Source: Tillus elongatus
Taxonomy: Eukaryota; Arthropoda; Insecta; Coleoptera; Cleridae
DNA: 64,000 nt
Reading direction: 5' to 3'
Assembly: GCA_964006375.1 (NCBI GenBank)
Contig: OZ023270.1
Span: forward strand, 77,806,891-77,870,890
Part shown: positions 37,117 through 49,290 of the stretch, one piece after another
Numbering within the stretch: position 1 is the first letter of the stretch
Layout of the letters: each line of letters opens with the position of its first letter
Made by a program: the position numbers and the translations under genes
Notes under the pieces: model-generated
The model's input: the letters and a program-made list of their open reading frames with translations, nothing else
What the model was told of the DNA's origin: nothing
Databases searched by the model: none

Positions 37117-37495
37117 ATGTCTAATAGGTAGAACCTCGGTGGTTTAGGGGTAAGAAGTGTGCCTCTGAACCGAAGGGTACTGGGTTCGACCCTAGGGTAC
37201 TTCTTTCACTTTTTCAGTACAAACTGTAACATTAACATCAACCGAGGTTCTAGCATTGTATTTGAGCAAGTTGAATGTCTGCACGTTCCGCCCTTCTGAG
37301 GGGGCGTAAAGCCGTCGGTCCCGTGTCCATGCGACGTTGGGCACGTTATAGATCCCTACCCTCCTTACAGAAAGGCAGGGGTTCGGTAAAATTTCCAGGA
37401 TAGTGAGGTAAAACTGCTCCCTGGCCTCGGTGATTGGCCATAGTCGCGGAAATAGGCCGACGTTAAAGAAACAAGACACACATGTCTAATAGGTA
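37117..37495 (+). mobile_element. SINE family SB copy 2 with 14-bp target duplication
   Basis: The body, 37131-37481 (351 bp), is flanked by perfect direct repeats ATGTCTAATAGGTA at 37117-37130 and 37482-37495. The tRNA-like head has an A-box-like TGGTTTAGGGGTAAG and a B box GGGTTCGACCC at about 37191. The body carries CATCAACCGAGGTTC, GGGGGCGTAAAGCCGTCGG, CCAGGATAGTGAGGT and CGACGTTAAAGAA before an ACA-type tail. No coding. The reference copy for this family. Confidence 0.9.
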
Positions 37496-37499
37496 TGAA

Positions 37500-38601
37500 T
37501 AAGTGGGTAATTATTACTTATCGTTGATTATTAACTATTTATACTGTGACATAAGAAAAGCCATATGCTCTGCAGTGACAAACAAATATCTTTTTTAAAT
37601 GATTGAGCATGTCCCGTTGACTCACCTGCCTTTTGAATTCTTAAAACAACAACTGAATAAACCGCATTGTAATTGAAATACATCATTAATAAAGACGACA
37701 CTGGTTTAGCTTGTAACCATTTTTTTCCATCTCCATCTGAAGAGATATGTATATAGAGTGGCATGGGACCGATGTCAGCTGTTAGGTCTTTAATTACGTA
37801 TCAAATATCACTTATCTAACACGAAGTTGGCTGTGACCGTGGCGCTTATGTTGTAGATAGATCCCGGTCGGCGATGGATGAAGAAGATCTCGAATTTATA
37901 AATATCATGTCGAACAAGGTATTGGGTACCAATTAAAAACTATGAAACAGATATCAGATAATTGGCTCGGTTCGGTGGAATCCAAGACCTAAACTGATAC
38001 ATTGTCATAGGGTTTCTGTTACTCTTTTGCGGTTCTCTTTATCATATCTTAGACAGAGTGATGATGACGTTTTTTTTTTAAGTCAAGCAACCGACGGTAA
38101 AATTTTCAATTTTACGCCACAGCTGGTTGAGAAAAATGTTCTAGGAATTTCTTTTATCGGTGTTTTTTTAACATCATTCTTTTAGATATTTAGGCAAATT
38201 TCCAACAGTGTTATTCTGCATTTTTGTCAATATATTGTAAATATTTTTGCCAAATAATTTATTATAGTGTAGTACAAGGCTGTGAGAAATGACATTTCCA
38301 TTATATTCACTCCTATAGATATACCTAAATTTAAAAGATAGTAGGTTTCAAAGATTCATAAATTTTTATCTTTTAACGCAACTACTTAAAAAATTCAAAC
38401 AAGTAATGAAAAAACAATAAAAACAGATACTGAAACATTTGTAAATTTTAGCGCAAACTTTAATAGTCACTGTAGTTTTAAAAACAAGACGTTCCAGGAA
38501 AAACTGTCTCATCTGATTAAAAGTAGCACATTTACGATCTGGCGATGTGCAGCTCTAGTTTGATTTCCTACGTCAGTTATCAGTGCTTTATGAGAAAATA
38601 A
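37500..38601. other. No gene recognised
   Basis: A+T-rich. No recognisable frame, inverted repeat or tandem array. Confidence 0.3.
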
Positions 38602-39240
38602 AAGTCTGGACGCAGCAAGTGCGCTATGGTAGCGAATTTTCTTTAAAATGTTTTTAATAGCAAATGTCTTTCTTTGATAAGAGCAGGCATCAAACTTGGT
38701 TGTCTATATAGTAGAAACAATGTACCATATTTCATCGAAATAACTTTATTGTTTGAAAATATATAAACATTTTTCAAAAGTCTGGACGCAGCAAGTGCGT
38801 TATGGTAGCGAATTTTCTTTAAAATGTTTTTAATAGCAAATGTCTTTCTTTGATAAGAGCAGGCATCAAACTTGGTTGTCTATATAGTAGAAACAATGTA
38901 CCATATTTCATCGAAATAACTTTATTGTTTGAAAATATATAAACATTTTTCAAAAGTCTGGATGCAGCAAGTGTGTTATGGAAGTGAATTTCCATAAAAA
39001 TGTTTTTAATAGCAAATGCGAGCAGGCATCAATCTGACTACCGGTATAGCCTATGTAGAACAATGTACTATATTTTATCAAAATTACTTATGGTCTGAAA
39101 ATATACAAACATTTTCCAAAAATAAACTTAAATGTTGGTTTCCTAACCAACAAAGCTTACGTTAATAGCAAATTGAGTTATTGAAATTTGAAGGATTTAA
39201 TGAAAATTCGCTACCAAAACGCACTTACTGCGTCCAGATT
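38602..39240 (+). repeat. Family H end A module, tandem triplication
   Basis: TCTGGACGCAGCAAGTGCG recurs at 38605 and 38781, and TCTGGATGCAGCAAGTGTG at 38957, exactly 176 bp apart. The first two units look identical except for one C/T in the hairpin region; the third is diverged and runs on to a reversed end A (AACGCACTTACTGCGTCC at about 39219). There is no (TA)n. Confidence 0.9.
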
Positions 39241-41045
39241 TTTTTTTCTTAAAAACACATCAATTTTAATATTGAGGGGAACATGTTTTGACATAAAACT
39301 TAACTTTCTCACATCAACCCCTTAAGGGTGGTGATAACAACCCTTATATTTTAAATAGGGAACATGGATCGACTGTTACATCATTTGAAAGCTCTTTCTT
39401 TTCTGAATTCAGCACACTAATTTTTTTGGACGTTTTATTAACTCATTTAAAAATTATTCACATTTGGAGTTGCAAGAACGTGTTTCATTCATTGTGATAA
39501 GAAATGCTCTAATTAGTCAATTTTTCGTTAAAAAAACTAAAAAACAAAACCAAACGTTTAAAAATGTTTATTCAGTTAAGTAAGTGTTCAAATTGCTGAC
39601 CACGAGCTTCCATACAAAAGTACAAATTTTGTTCAAAACGAGCTCTGATATTCTGGAGCATTTGTGGAGTTATTTAGACGGCATTCTTCAACAATGCGTC
39701 GTCGTAATTTTTGCAGAGATTCCGGTTCTCTAGCGTAAATTCTACTCTTTAAATGGCCCCATAGAAAGAAGTCTAAAGGAGTTAAATCCGGTGGTCTAGG
39801 GGGCCACTCAATAGCACCTCTACGCCCAATCCATTGCTCTGGAAACTCTCTGTTCAAAAACTCCCTAACACGTTGGGTAAAATGCGGAGGAGCTCCATCT
39901 TGTTGAAACATCATTTTCAACAATGTCAATTAGTAGAGGGTAAACGATATCTTCTAGTAACTCTAAATACGTTTCGCCACTCAAATTGCCATTAAGAAAA
40001 ATGCTCCGATTAAACGGTCTTCAAAAATGCCAGTCCAGCCATTCAATTTCGGTGGAGTTTGAGTGTGGACTTCGTGAAAATTTCTTGGATTATTATCTGC
40101 CCAATAACGACAATTATGATGATTGACTGTAGAGTTTAATAAAAACGTACATTCGCCTTAAAAACAGATATTGAACAGAAAGTTCCCGTTCTCAGCTATT
40201 CGTGCAGTCATAACTTCACAAAACTCCAGCCGCCGATCAAAATCATCTTCATTTAGTTGTTGTACAAGATGAATTTCATACGGGTGAAATTTATGATGCT
40301 TCAATATTCGCTGATCAGTTCTTCTTTTGATGTTTGAAACAGTGGCCAATTTTCTCGTGCTCAAAGTTGGGTCTGCAGCAATTTGTCCTAAAACTTCAAT
40401 CTCAGTAGTCTCATTTCTAACCGGAAATTCACGTTCAGGATCCCGTTTTTTTGTTGGCTACTGAACCACTTTGTCGAAATTTTGCAACTAACTCCAAAAT
40501 GTATTTTTTGTTAACATGTCTGTTCGGATGTCCTTCATTAAACAAATTTGCGGTACGGTTGGCACAGTCATCGTTTTTGAAAAAAAAGAGTAATTATTTC
40601 AACTCTTTCTTCTACAGAATACACCATTGTGAAATTAATTTTTGGTAGTACCATCAAGTATCAAACCGATCGATAAACTGAAATAATAAACCGCATTTCT
40701 CTCATTCCGATAAGAAATGTTCTGATAGTCAATTTTTTGTTTACAAACCAACAAAACATCGACTATCAGTACATTTCTTATTTTCTTATCGGTGAAATGC
40801 GTTTTTGCATCTTCAACTGTGAATAATTTTTAAACAAGTTAATAAAACTTCCAAAAAAAATAGTGTGCTGAATTCAGACAAGAAAGAGCTTTCAAATGAT
40901 GTAACACTCGACCCATGTTCCCTATTTGAAATATAAGGGTTGTTATCAGCACCCTTAAGGGGTTGATGTGACAACGTTGAGTTTTATGTCAAAACATGTC
41001 CCCCTCAATATTAAAATTGACGTATTTCAGCGTTTCTTAAAAAAA
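39241..41045 (-). mobile_element. Mariner-like element MLE-2, long TIRs
   Basis: Inverted repeats of about 300 bp bound a reversed transposase. Left landmarks are TCAATTTTAATATTGAGGGG, CACATCAACCCCTTAAGG and GAAAGCTCTTTCTT; the right side has the mirror versions. TA lies directly outside the right end (41046-41047). The left outer edge merges with family H sequence, so that boundary is approximate. Solo terminal repeats of related elements are at 26795 and 36810. Confidence 0.8.
39610..40627 (-). pseudogene. MLE-2 mariner-like transposase, inactivated
   Basis: Minus strand from ATG at 40627 (MVYSVEERVEIITLFFQKR then a stop). Helix-turn-helix part in frame 40158-40364 (STRKLATVSNIKRRTDQRIL, KHHKFHPYEIHLVQQLNEDD). 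At the first catalytic site the expected Ser-Asp is a stop followed by Gly (about 40155). Further on LLNSTVNHHNCRYWADNNP is kept. Frame 39633-39929 holds the second and third Asp (MMFQQDGAPPHFTQ and RPPDLTPLDFFLWG, 36 residues between). At least two frameshifts and two stops. Belongs to the MLE type whose proteins begin MVYS-x-EERVEII. Confidence 0.9.
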
Positions 41046-41083
41046 TATCTCGCAAATTGGTCTGTTTCGTTTTCAATGCGCCA

Positions 41084-41350
<267 letters not shown>

Positions 41351-41409
41351 AGCAACTTTTTAAACAACTTATTAGCAAGTAAATGATGCCTGTTAATGTT
41401 CTACTTTTA

Positions 41410-41746
41410 GGGTCTCGGTGGTTCAGTGGTAAGAACCTGTACCTCTGAACCGAAGGGTGCTGGGTTCGATCGCAGGGTTCTCCTTTCACTTTTTCAGTAC
41501 ATACTGTAAAATTAACATCAACCGAGGGTATGGAATTATATTTGAGCAAGTTGAGGAAGTTGAATGTCTGCACGTTCCGCCCTTCGGATGGGGCGTAAAG
41601 CCGTCGGTCCTGTATGCATGCGATGTTGGAGCCTTTAAAAATCTCTATCCTTCTTACAGAAAGGCAACATTTCCAGGATAATGACGTGAAAATGCTTCTT
41701 GGCGTCGATGATTGTCCATAGTCGCGTAAATAGACCGACGTTAAAG
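41410..41746 (+). mobile_element. SINE family SB copy 3
   Basis: Full-length head (GGTCTCGGTGGTTCAGTGG at 41411) and B box GGGTTCGATCGC at about 41462. The body differs from copy 2 by a duplication near 41544-41560 (GTTGAGGAAGTTGAATG) and a gap near 41665. The tail is CGACGTTAAAGACAATTTT. Target duplications are not clear. Confidence 0.8.
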
Positions 41747-42739
41747 ACAATTTTCTATTTTGTAATTTAATAGGTCGTTAATCTTCAGTATTTTTCCAAC
41801 TTAATATTGACAATGAAGAAATAAATTATCTAAAATCTTAAACGCACAGTGTCTCGTGTTCAGAGGCAAAAAATGTAAAAAAACTCGAACCGATCGTCCT
41901 TTCCATGTTTTCCATCTATCGGGATATGTTATCTTGCTGTCTTCCCATACTCAGTTCACAGTGCCGTTCGGGCGTCCGCTGAGCATTCGTTGTCCCTCAG
42001 ATCGCGGCTATCTAATAATGAAAGAGTCGACTGTCTCTACCAGAAATGTCAAATTGACTTTGAGACAAAGCCGCATTGATTAGATTGCGTTTTGAAATTC
42101 AGGCGACGCGACCGCTAGAATCGGATCCATCGCTTCCTCCTTCTCCAACACACGTCTCCTAAATAACACAAAAACAAGATGACGATATGAAAGAAGAGCA
42201 CGATGAAACGAAGATGGAACGTCGTGAGGTCCGAAAGTGAAATTTATATTTGTAAAATAAGTGAACCGAATACCGGGTACAATATCTGTGGTGTCCATCT
42301 AAATTAATTTATCAGTTTTCGTGTGTGATTTTTGGTGTTCGTTCTCACAAAGGTACCGACAGCGGGGATTCTGGGAGTTTGTTCGATTACTTAAATTTGT
42401 ATCGGCAGCTTCGCTTCATTTACTCATTTACATCGGCTTTAATGCGTCTTAATACGTTCGGCATAATTTCGAATCCATTATTAATTAAGAAGATACAGGG
42501 GCGGGCATGAATTTGTTTTTATTTGATAGCTTATCATCACAATCTGAAGGAGATGTCGCCCTGTCGTCGCACTTATGATTTTCTGTGTCTTGCAGCTCTC
42601 TTCATTTCTCTATAACTGCCACACATAGTCAACTGTACCAGATTTTACGAAAGTTTGTTTGTTTATGTCCACTGTATGCCTCATCGTATTTAATATTTCT
42701 ACACCGCTACACTAACTTAAACCAATTCAGACCACTCAA
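41747..42739. other. No gene recognised
   Basis: Unassigned DNA before the RTE-like LINE. Its 3' part (from about 42560) could be the 5' untranslated region of that LINE. No motif seen. Confidence 0.3.
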
Positions 42740-44345
42740 GACGCAGTTTCGAATTGCAACATGGACTATGACGAGTTTACTCGAGGCTGAAAAACTAGCT
42801 AACGTATGCCAGGAGATGAACAGGTTGAAAGTGCAAATTCTGGGCATAAGCGAGGTGAGAATGCCAGGGACTGGATGAGTCAATCTGATGGACAAAACGT
42901 TCTATTACTCCGGTAACAAGAACCCGAAGCACTATAATGGCGTTGGTGTGATACTGGGCACGGAGTTGAGTAGAGCAGTTTCAAGTTTTGTGCCGATGTC
43001 GGATCGATGCATGTTGCTGCAGATAGGAGGAACACCCATAAATATTAATATAATCCAGGTATATGCTCCTACTGCTGATAAGCCAGTTGAGAAACTGGAA
43101 GAATAGTACGAAGATCTAGACAAGCTATTAAAGATGACAAAAAAGAGGACATCAATATAGCATTAGGTGATTTTAATGCCAAAATAGGCAAGGGACGATT
43201 CGCAAACTTGGTGGGAGAACATGTACTGGGCAATCGGAATGACAGGGGAGACAGGCTGCTGGAATTCTGCAAATGCTACGAAATGGTAATAACCAATACT
43301 TGGTTTAAATTACCCCCTCGAAGGTTCTACACGTGGACTTCGCCACAACATACCTCTAGCAGAATTGTACGCAATCAAATTGATTATATCTTGATTAATA
43401 AAAGGTAACGTAATACTATCAAAAGCGCAAAAACATATCCAAGTGCTGATGTCAACTCTAATCATAATCCCGTTGTGGCAAACTTCCACCCCAGATTAAA
43501 GGTAATAAAGAAGACTAGGTCCAAAACTAAACCCAACACACAAAGCCTGAGAAATAAAACAACTAGAGATAAAGTTGCTACAGAGTTAAATGAGTGTCTC
43601 TTAGAAATAGACCGTCAACAAGCAAGCAGTACAACAGATACAAACAACTTATGGAAACCTATTAAACAAATACTGATAAACACCATGGAAACATAGTTAC
43701 CAAGAACGCGGGGGAATAGAAAGAAGGATTGGTTGACAGCGGAGATACTAGAATTGATGAATGAACGAAGACGATACAAGAACAGAAATACATCGGAATA
43801 GAAACGACTGAACAGTGAAATAAGAACAAAAATAAAGGTAGCAAAAGAGGACTGGATAAATGAGAGATGTAGGGTAATAGAGTAACCACAGGACAGACAT
43901 GATTTTTTCCATATGTACAGAGAAATTAGGGAATTTACGCATAGCGACAGGAAACATTCACAACATCTAATAGAGGACAACAACGGACATCTAATACAGA
44001 TCACTCAAGATAAATTGAAGAAATGGGAAAGTTATATCAAAAACCTATTCCAAGAGGACAGAACCGAAGAACTTTTAGTCGAGAACGACGAAGGCCCAAC
44101 AATTCTGAAGAGGGAAGTAGAAGTCGTCATTAAACAGCTTAAAATAAATAAAAGCCCAGGACCCGACAAACTTTACCCGGAGATATTGAAACTGATAAAC
44201 GAGAACAACCTCGACTTACTTGTCTCCATGTTTAATAAAATTTACGAGACAGGAAGAATACCAGACGAATGGATGGAGTCGATCTTCGTACCCTTGCCAA
44301 AACAACCACACTCCCACAGATGTGAGGACTTTAGGCTGATAAGTC
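42740..44345 (+). pseudogene. RTE-like LINE: endonuclease and start of reverse transcriptase
   Basis: In order: FRIATWTMTSLLEAEKLANV (the usual catalytic Asn of the first endonuclease motif is Thr), VQILGISEVRMPGTG, a stop, YNGVGVILGTELSRAV, INIIQVYAPTADKP, GDFNAKIG by frame change at about 43160-43185, RRFYTWTSPQHTS and NQIDYILINKR. The final SDH motif reads SNH at about 43463, an Asp-to-Asn change. The linker and EVEVVIKQLKINKSPGPDKL then lead to IPDEWMESIFVPLPKQ and DFRLISL at the start of the reverse transcriptase. The similarity ends at about 44345, where antisense LINE sequence begins. The endonuclease type resembles that known from RTE elements and craniofacial-development-protein-2-like sequences. 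Confidence 0.85.
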
Positions 44346-44349
44346 TAAA

Positions 44350-44870
44350 GTCTAAAGTCCCTCCAGATCGGGAATACCCACTAAGCACCCCCTTGACACC
44401 TGACTCTTGTTGTTCCCAAAACTTCTATATCCTGTCTTCATTCTCCTTTGATTCCATTATTTCTACAATCCCCCTCTCCACAGTATTCCACACCCTTACA
44501 CTTTCCAGCATATGATCCACAACGTTATCTGCTGTTAAATCTCTGCCAATATCTTTATAGATTGGTTCTCTTATTTGCGACCATCTTGTGCACTCAGAGA
44601 GTGTGTGTCCTGGCGTATCTCTATCACCACAATACGTACAGTTCTCTTTAGCGACTATATTCATTTACTCAGGTAAGACCTGAAACGCCCAAGATCTGAC
44701 AGAAATTGGGTAAAAGAATAACCAACCACCCCATGCTGTCTCGATATCAATGTGTAGAATGAGCCTCTTTGTCCACTGGGATATTGACATTTCCTCTTCC
44801 CGTTCTCGTTGCCACTCCAGCGTTGTTTCGATTCTTGCTCTTTTCTTGCGGTCGATTCAGTGTCCATGCA
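44350..44870 (-). pseudogene. R1-type LINE C-terminal fragment, antisense
   Basis: Minus strand. Frames 44661-44867 (GQRGSFYTLI..., LSDLGRFRSYLSK) and 44425-44664 (ENCTYCGDRDTPGHTLSECT, RWSQIREPIY) carry the C-x-x-C...H-x-x-x-x-C finger that ends R1/jockey-type LINE proteins, followed by a Glu/Lys-rich tail. It lies tail to tail with the truncated RTE-like LINE. The 5' part is missing. Confidence 0.7.
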
Positions 44871-45010
44871 ATATTGGGCACATTAAAGATCCCCACCCTC
44901 TTTGAGAAAGGCAGGGGTTTGGCAAACTTTTTGAGGATAGTGAGGTAAAACTGCTCCCTGGCGTCGGTGATTGGCCATAAGTGCGGAAATAGACCGATGT
45001 TAAAGAATAC
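44855..45010 (+). mobile_element. SINE family SB copy 4, 5'-truncated
   Basis: Only the 3' half of the SINE: AGTGTCCATGCAATATTGGG, AGGATAGTGAGGTAAAACTG, GGCGTCGGTGATTGGCC and GACCGATGTTAAAGAA, then an (ACA/ACAT) tail. The tRNA-like head is missing. Confidence 0.75.
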
Positions 45011-45054
45011 AATACACACATACATACATAGATGAGACAGTAACCTATTTCTGT

Positions 45055-45130
45055 AAAACCTTGACAACAGCCGCAGAAAAAGCGATAGGAAAGGCAAGGA
45101 TCACTCAAGACAAGCCACCAGCACCACGGT
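45055..45130 (+). pseudogene. LINE linker fragment
   Basis: TAAEKAIGKARITQDKPPAP then RWQ and a stop. This resembles the segment between endonuclease and reverse transcriptase in R1/jockey-type LINEs (AA.KAI.K...KPP.PWW). Short, so tentative. Confidence 0.4.
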
Positions 45131-45559
45131 GGCAATGAGTAATGCGAAAATGTGGTCAAGGACAGCTAGAATGCTCTTCCGCCTCTTAAAAAAGCACAAC
45201 GCGAGATAACAAGTATCATAATGCACACCATCACTTCTCACGAATGTCCGTTACATCTAACACGGACAACATATCAGATTACAGCGTAGTCAACATGCAG
45301 ATAAGCACGTTCCTTGCATAAGTGCAATCTGACTATTCAGCAGCAACCGTGGAATCAGCAGAGTAGCACGTTGCATTCCGTGAATAGAGCCATGGGAACA
45401 GCAACCGTCGTCACCTTCCCAGGCTTAGTTTTAGTATAAATAAGATGTAATTTAAATTAATTCATTTCATTCTATTATAAGTTTTATAGCTGTCACTATG
45501 TTAGTTTAAGTTATTAAATAAATGTTTTTTAAAAAGTAAAGTGATGTGCAACAGTTGTT
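45131..45559. other. No gene recognised
   Basis: Contains AGTATAAATAAGATG at 45433 and AATAAATG at 45516, a spacing seen in promoter-plus-polyadenylation regions such as LTRs. I find no second copy, so it is not called an LTR. Confidence 0.25.
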
Positions 45560-45720
45560 AATTCGCGTCAGAAACTGCATAAAATTCAAACACCAGAAAG
45601 CAAAAGCAAGACTGATTATTCGCAAAAGCAAACCAAAATCCTGGAGAGAATTTGCTGCATCTTTGGCTACCTCGACGGCAAGTTTACACGTATGGAACAA
45701 GACAAGGAAAAGCTAAGGCT
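45560..45720 (+). pseudogene. LINE linker fragment
   Basis: KFKHQKAKARLIIRKSKPKS followed by WREFAASLATSTASLHVWNK and TRKS. The S-W-R-x-F...T...S-x-V-W-x-K pattern is typical of the region just before the LINE reverse transcriptase domain. Nothing further downstream is recognisable. Confidence 0.5.
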
Positions 45721-46585
45721 CAAAAACACAATTGTAGATTAAATACCTAAAGTACAACGACAAATTTTAAACAGCTCATAAAATATAGCAGTCAGTTTAA
45801 GTAAAACTTAAGTAACTATAATTGCACTCTACAATTTTGGAAATATAAGAAAGCACAAGAAAATCAGAACACAACAATAACAGGTAAAAAAAATCAGAAC
45901 ACCTTTAACAGGGACATGAAATTGGATAAACCGGAAGACGCTTTTCAAGGAGTCACATCTACTTACCCAAGACCTGTTGATGTGCCATACGAATTTATAG
46001 CCCATTTCCCTGCCAACGCCCAACTTTATCTGCTGAATATTACATGGATCATTTGTTAAAGTTAGGTTAAAAGTGGTGTTATTATTTGCCTACTATTTGT
46101 ATTAACCTTAGAATATAGGTAGTTGTTTTATATTCTGCGATTCTAAGGTATTAGCGGAGTTGATTTCGAGGTTATACTCAGAACGTACACGTTTATTTCA
46201 TGACTCCTGTCAGTTAACAAATGACAAATAGTGGTGCTGTCAGATTAAACTAGGAGAGGGAGACGGCTTTGAAATACCGTGAAAATAGGAAGCTAAATAT
46301 GTATACATAATAAAACCTAGTTCTAGATTGCTTTCAAACAAACTGAATCACTTTCATTAAAATCCTTATTTATTTACGTTTTTCCGATATCTGCAGATTC
46401 AGATGAGAGTTATCGGAAATGGCAACCCCACCGATTGTTCATTGTGACGTATTTTTGTGGCCTGTCCGTTTAAAACATAATTTGGAAATTTTGTTTGCAA
46501 TGGCGGCGGAACCCTGATTTACCTCTCTGACCTTGTCTAACATTATACGCAGCTATTCATAGGTAATTTTAGGTCATATCGTAAA
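45721..46585. other. No gene recognised
   Basis: Unassigned, including the frames at 45829-46023. No repeat partner in the window. Confidence 0.3.
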
Positions 46586-47290
<705 letters not shown>

Positions 47291-47481
47291 TCAGCCTACT
47301 TTGAATTTTCAAGTAAATTATTAACATTTTTTCCCTATCAACATGGAGCTTTTTACCTATGGTTTTCTGAACGCAGGTGCGCAAAGTAAGTAACCACGCA
47401 ATGTTAAATAATAATTTACTAGTAAAATACAAAACGCTTATTGCTAACAAAAATCAAAACGAACAACGAAAAATAAAGAAA

Positions 47482-48529
47482 TTATTCAAATGCGCTGCCA
47501 CCAACCGATATACATAACTCAGCCCGTTTAGTAAATGCTTTGTAGGCATTTTGAATATGTTGAATTGTAATACCGTCATTTGCCTCTCTCAACCTCAGTT
47601 TCAACAAATCAAGATCGTTGTTTAATGGAGCCGCGTAGAATTTCTGTTTGAGATAGCCCCTAAATAAAAGTCCATTAAGGTAAGATCGGGACTTCTGGGA
47701 GGCCAAGGTATTGGCCCATATCGACCAATCCACCGCCCAAAAAATTCGCGATCCAACCATTCTCGAACGATTCCTGTTGCATGTGCTGGGTGGCCGTCAT
47801 GCTGAAAGTATGCTGTTTGTCTATCTTCTAGTGAGATGTTATGCAAATGGTCTTGAAGAATATTTTCCAGCATTTCCAGATAACTACTGTGTACTAGTTC
47901 ATATTCCGCTCAAAAAAATATGGCCCAATTATCCCATTGTAAGAAACACCACACCACACATTTACTTTTTATGGCATTGTCTTCCGCAATTAACTCTATA
48001 ATTTGGATTGTCCATAGACAAATGCCGTGCATTTTGGTAATTTACCACCCCATTAGTGGTGAAAGTGGATTCGTCCGAAAAAAAATACTTCTGCCAACAT
48101 TGTGATTTTGTAGATATTGCTCGCCGTACCATAAACAAAAATCGAATTGTTTTCTTCCAAAGTGTGTATAAGTTTTGCTTTGAAAGGTTTCACCTTGTTG
48201 GGACGATAAATTTGTTGCAAATGCGATTTGCTAATATTGACAATTTCTAATGCCCTTCTTCTTAATAATAATTTCGGAAAACGCCTAACAGAATCCATAG
48301 CTAATGCAGCTGCAGCATTGTCTTCTTCATTTAGGTCGGATTTTGTCTTCTTAATACTTAAAACACTCCCAGGACGCATAAATTTTGTAACAACTTTTTT
48401 TACACCAGTAGCGGAAACCGAATAATTTGGCCAGCGTTCAAGGAATTTTCTTATCACTCCCTGATAAGAATGTTCTTCACCCAAACCATAGCACTACACA
48501 ATAAACACTTTTTGTTCTGTTTTTAACAT
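47482..48529 (-). pseudogene. MLE-3 mariner-like transposase, inactivated
   Basis: Minus strand. ATG at 48527-48529, a stop at codon 12, then an open N-terminal part of 143 codons (48053-48484: YQGVIRKFLERWPNYSVSAT, KKVVTKFMRPGSVLSIKK, RRFPKLLLRRRALEI). The frame slips at a run of eight A (48078-48085 on the plus strand), just before the first catalytic box; SDESTF is encoded there in the shifted frame. YFQHDGHPAHATG and PPRSPDLTLMDFYLG (frame 47622-47873) keep the second and third Asp, 36 residues apart. All three catalytic Asp codons survive, but stops and frameshifts prevent one continuous protein. Confidence 0.9.
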
Positions 48530-48849
48530 TTTTAAATGCAGAAGCTTGCCGTTCGTGACAAATAAAATTGACGTTTCAATTATCCAAATAAGTAGTATCC
48601 CGGGAAACGAACAACAAGGCAAAGCTCAAGTAGCCATGCAACTCGCCAATTCTTGCTTCGAATGTCCAATTGTGCGTTTACTTTACTTTTTTTTATTGGT
48701 TGAGATGAAAGCAAACCTACCCCAAGTTAAATTACGGTAAAGACTTTTTTTAATACAGTTTCAAATATTTTTTAAAGTACACAAGTCACAAAAGCCGTCG
48801 AACGTCATTTAAATAAAGTCGCAGCTAAAAAAGTTCACAGTAGGCTGAT

Positions 48850-49113
48850 CTGTTTGAAAATTGAGAGCCTGTCATAAATTTTAATTCTAAACAATTTTTT
48901 TAATAACTTTTTCGGTATTTTCATAAACGAAGGTAGTTTAGTCTTAATACTTTTCATTACATCAGTTATAAACCACCCTGTATATTAATTGATTTTGTTC
49001 ATTTTCTCAACATCTCAGTTTAAGACAAAGCAGGAGCGATTCTCAGAATATCATAATCTAATTCGAATTTTTTTGCCACTTATACCTTACCCACACTCAA
49101 TCCGTGTACACAC
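48850..49113. repeat. MLE-3 right terminal inverted repeat
   Basis: Inverted partner of 47023-47290; ends ...CACTCAATCCGTGTACACAC, next to TA. Confidence 0.9.
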
Positions 49114-49119
49114 TATATA

Positions 49120-49174
<55 letters not shown>

Positions 49175-49290
49175 TTTTTAACTGACCTTGAATTTAGGTT
49201 CTAGGCGCCCCAATTCGCGTTTATTTGAAGAAATTTTCCAAAACTCTTATCATCGATACCTCTCTATTAGTGGATTTTCTTAATAATAAA
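49114..49290 (+). repeat. Family H (TA)n remainder and end B half
   Basis: (TA)n 49114-49170 with one TTT interruption, CTGACCTTGAATTTAGG, CCAATTCGCGTTTATTTG, ATCATCGATACCTCTCTATT and TAGTGGATTTTC. It completes the unit begun at 46586. Confidence 0.75.

Noticed and set aside
43615..44004. Hydrophobic minus-strand frames at 43615-44004 and 43662-43889
   Set aside because: They are antisense shadows of the plus-strand RTE-like LINE.
45433..45523. Possible solo LTR (TATA-like and AATAAA-like signals)
   Set aside because: No second copy, no TG...CA ends with a target duplication could be found.
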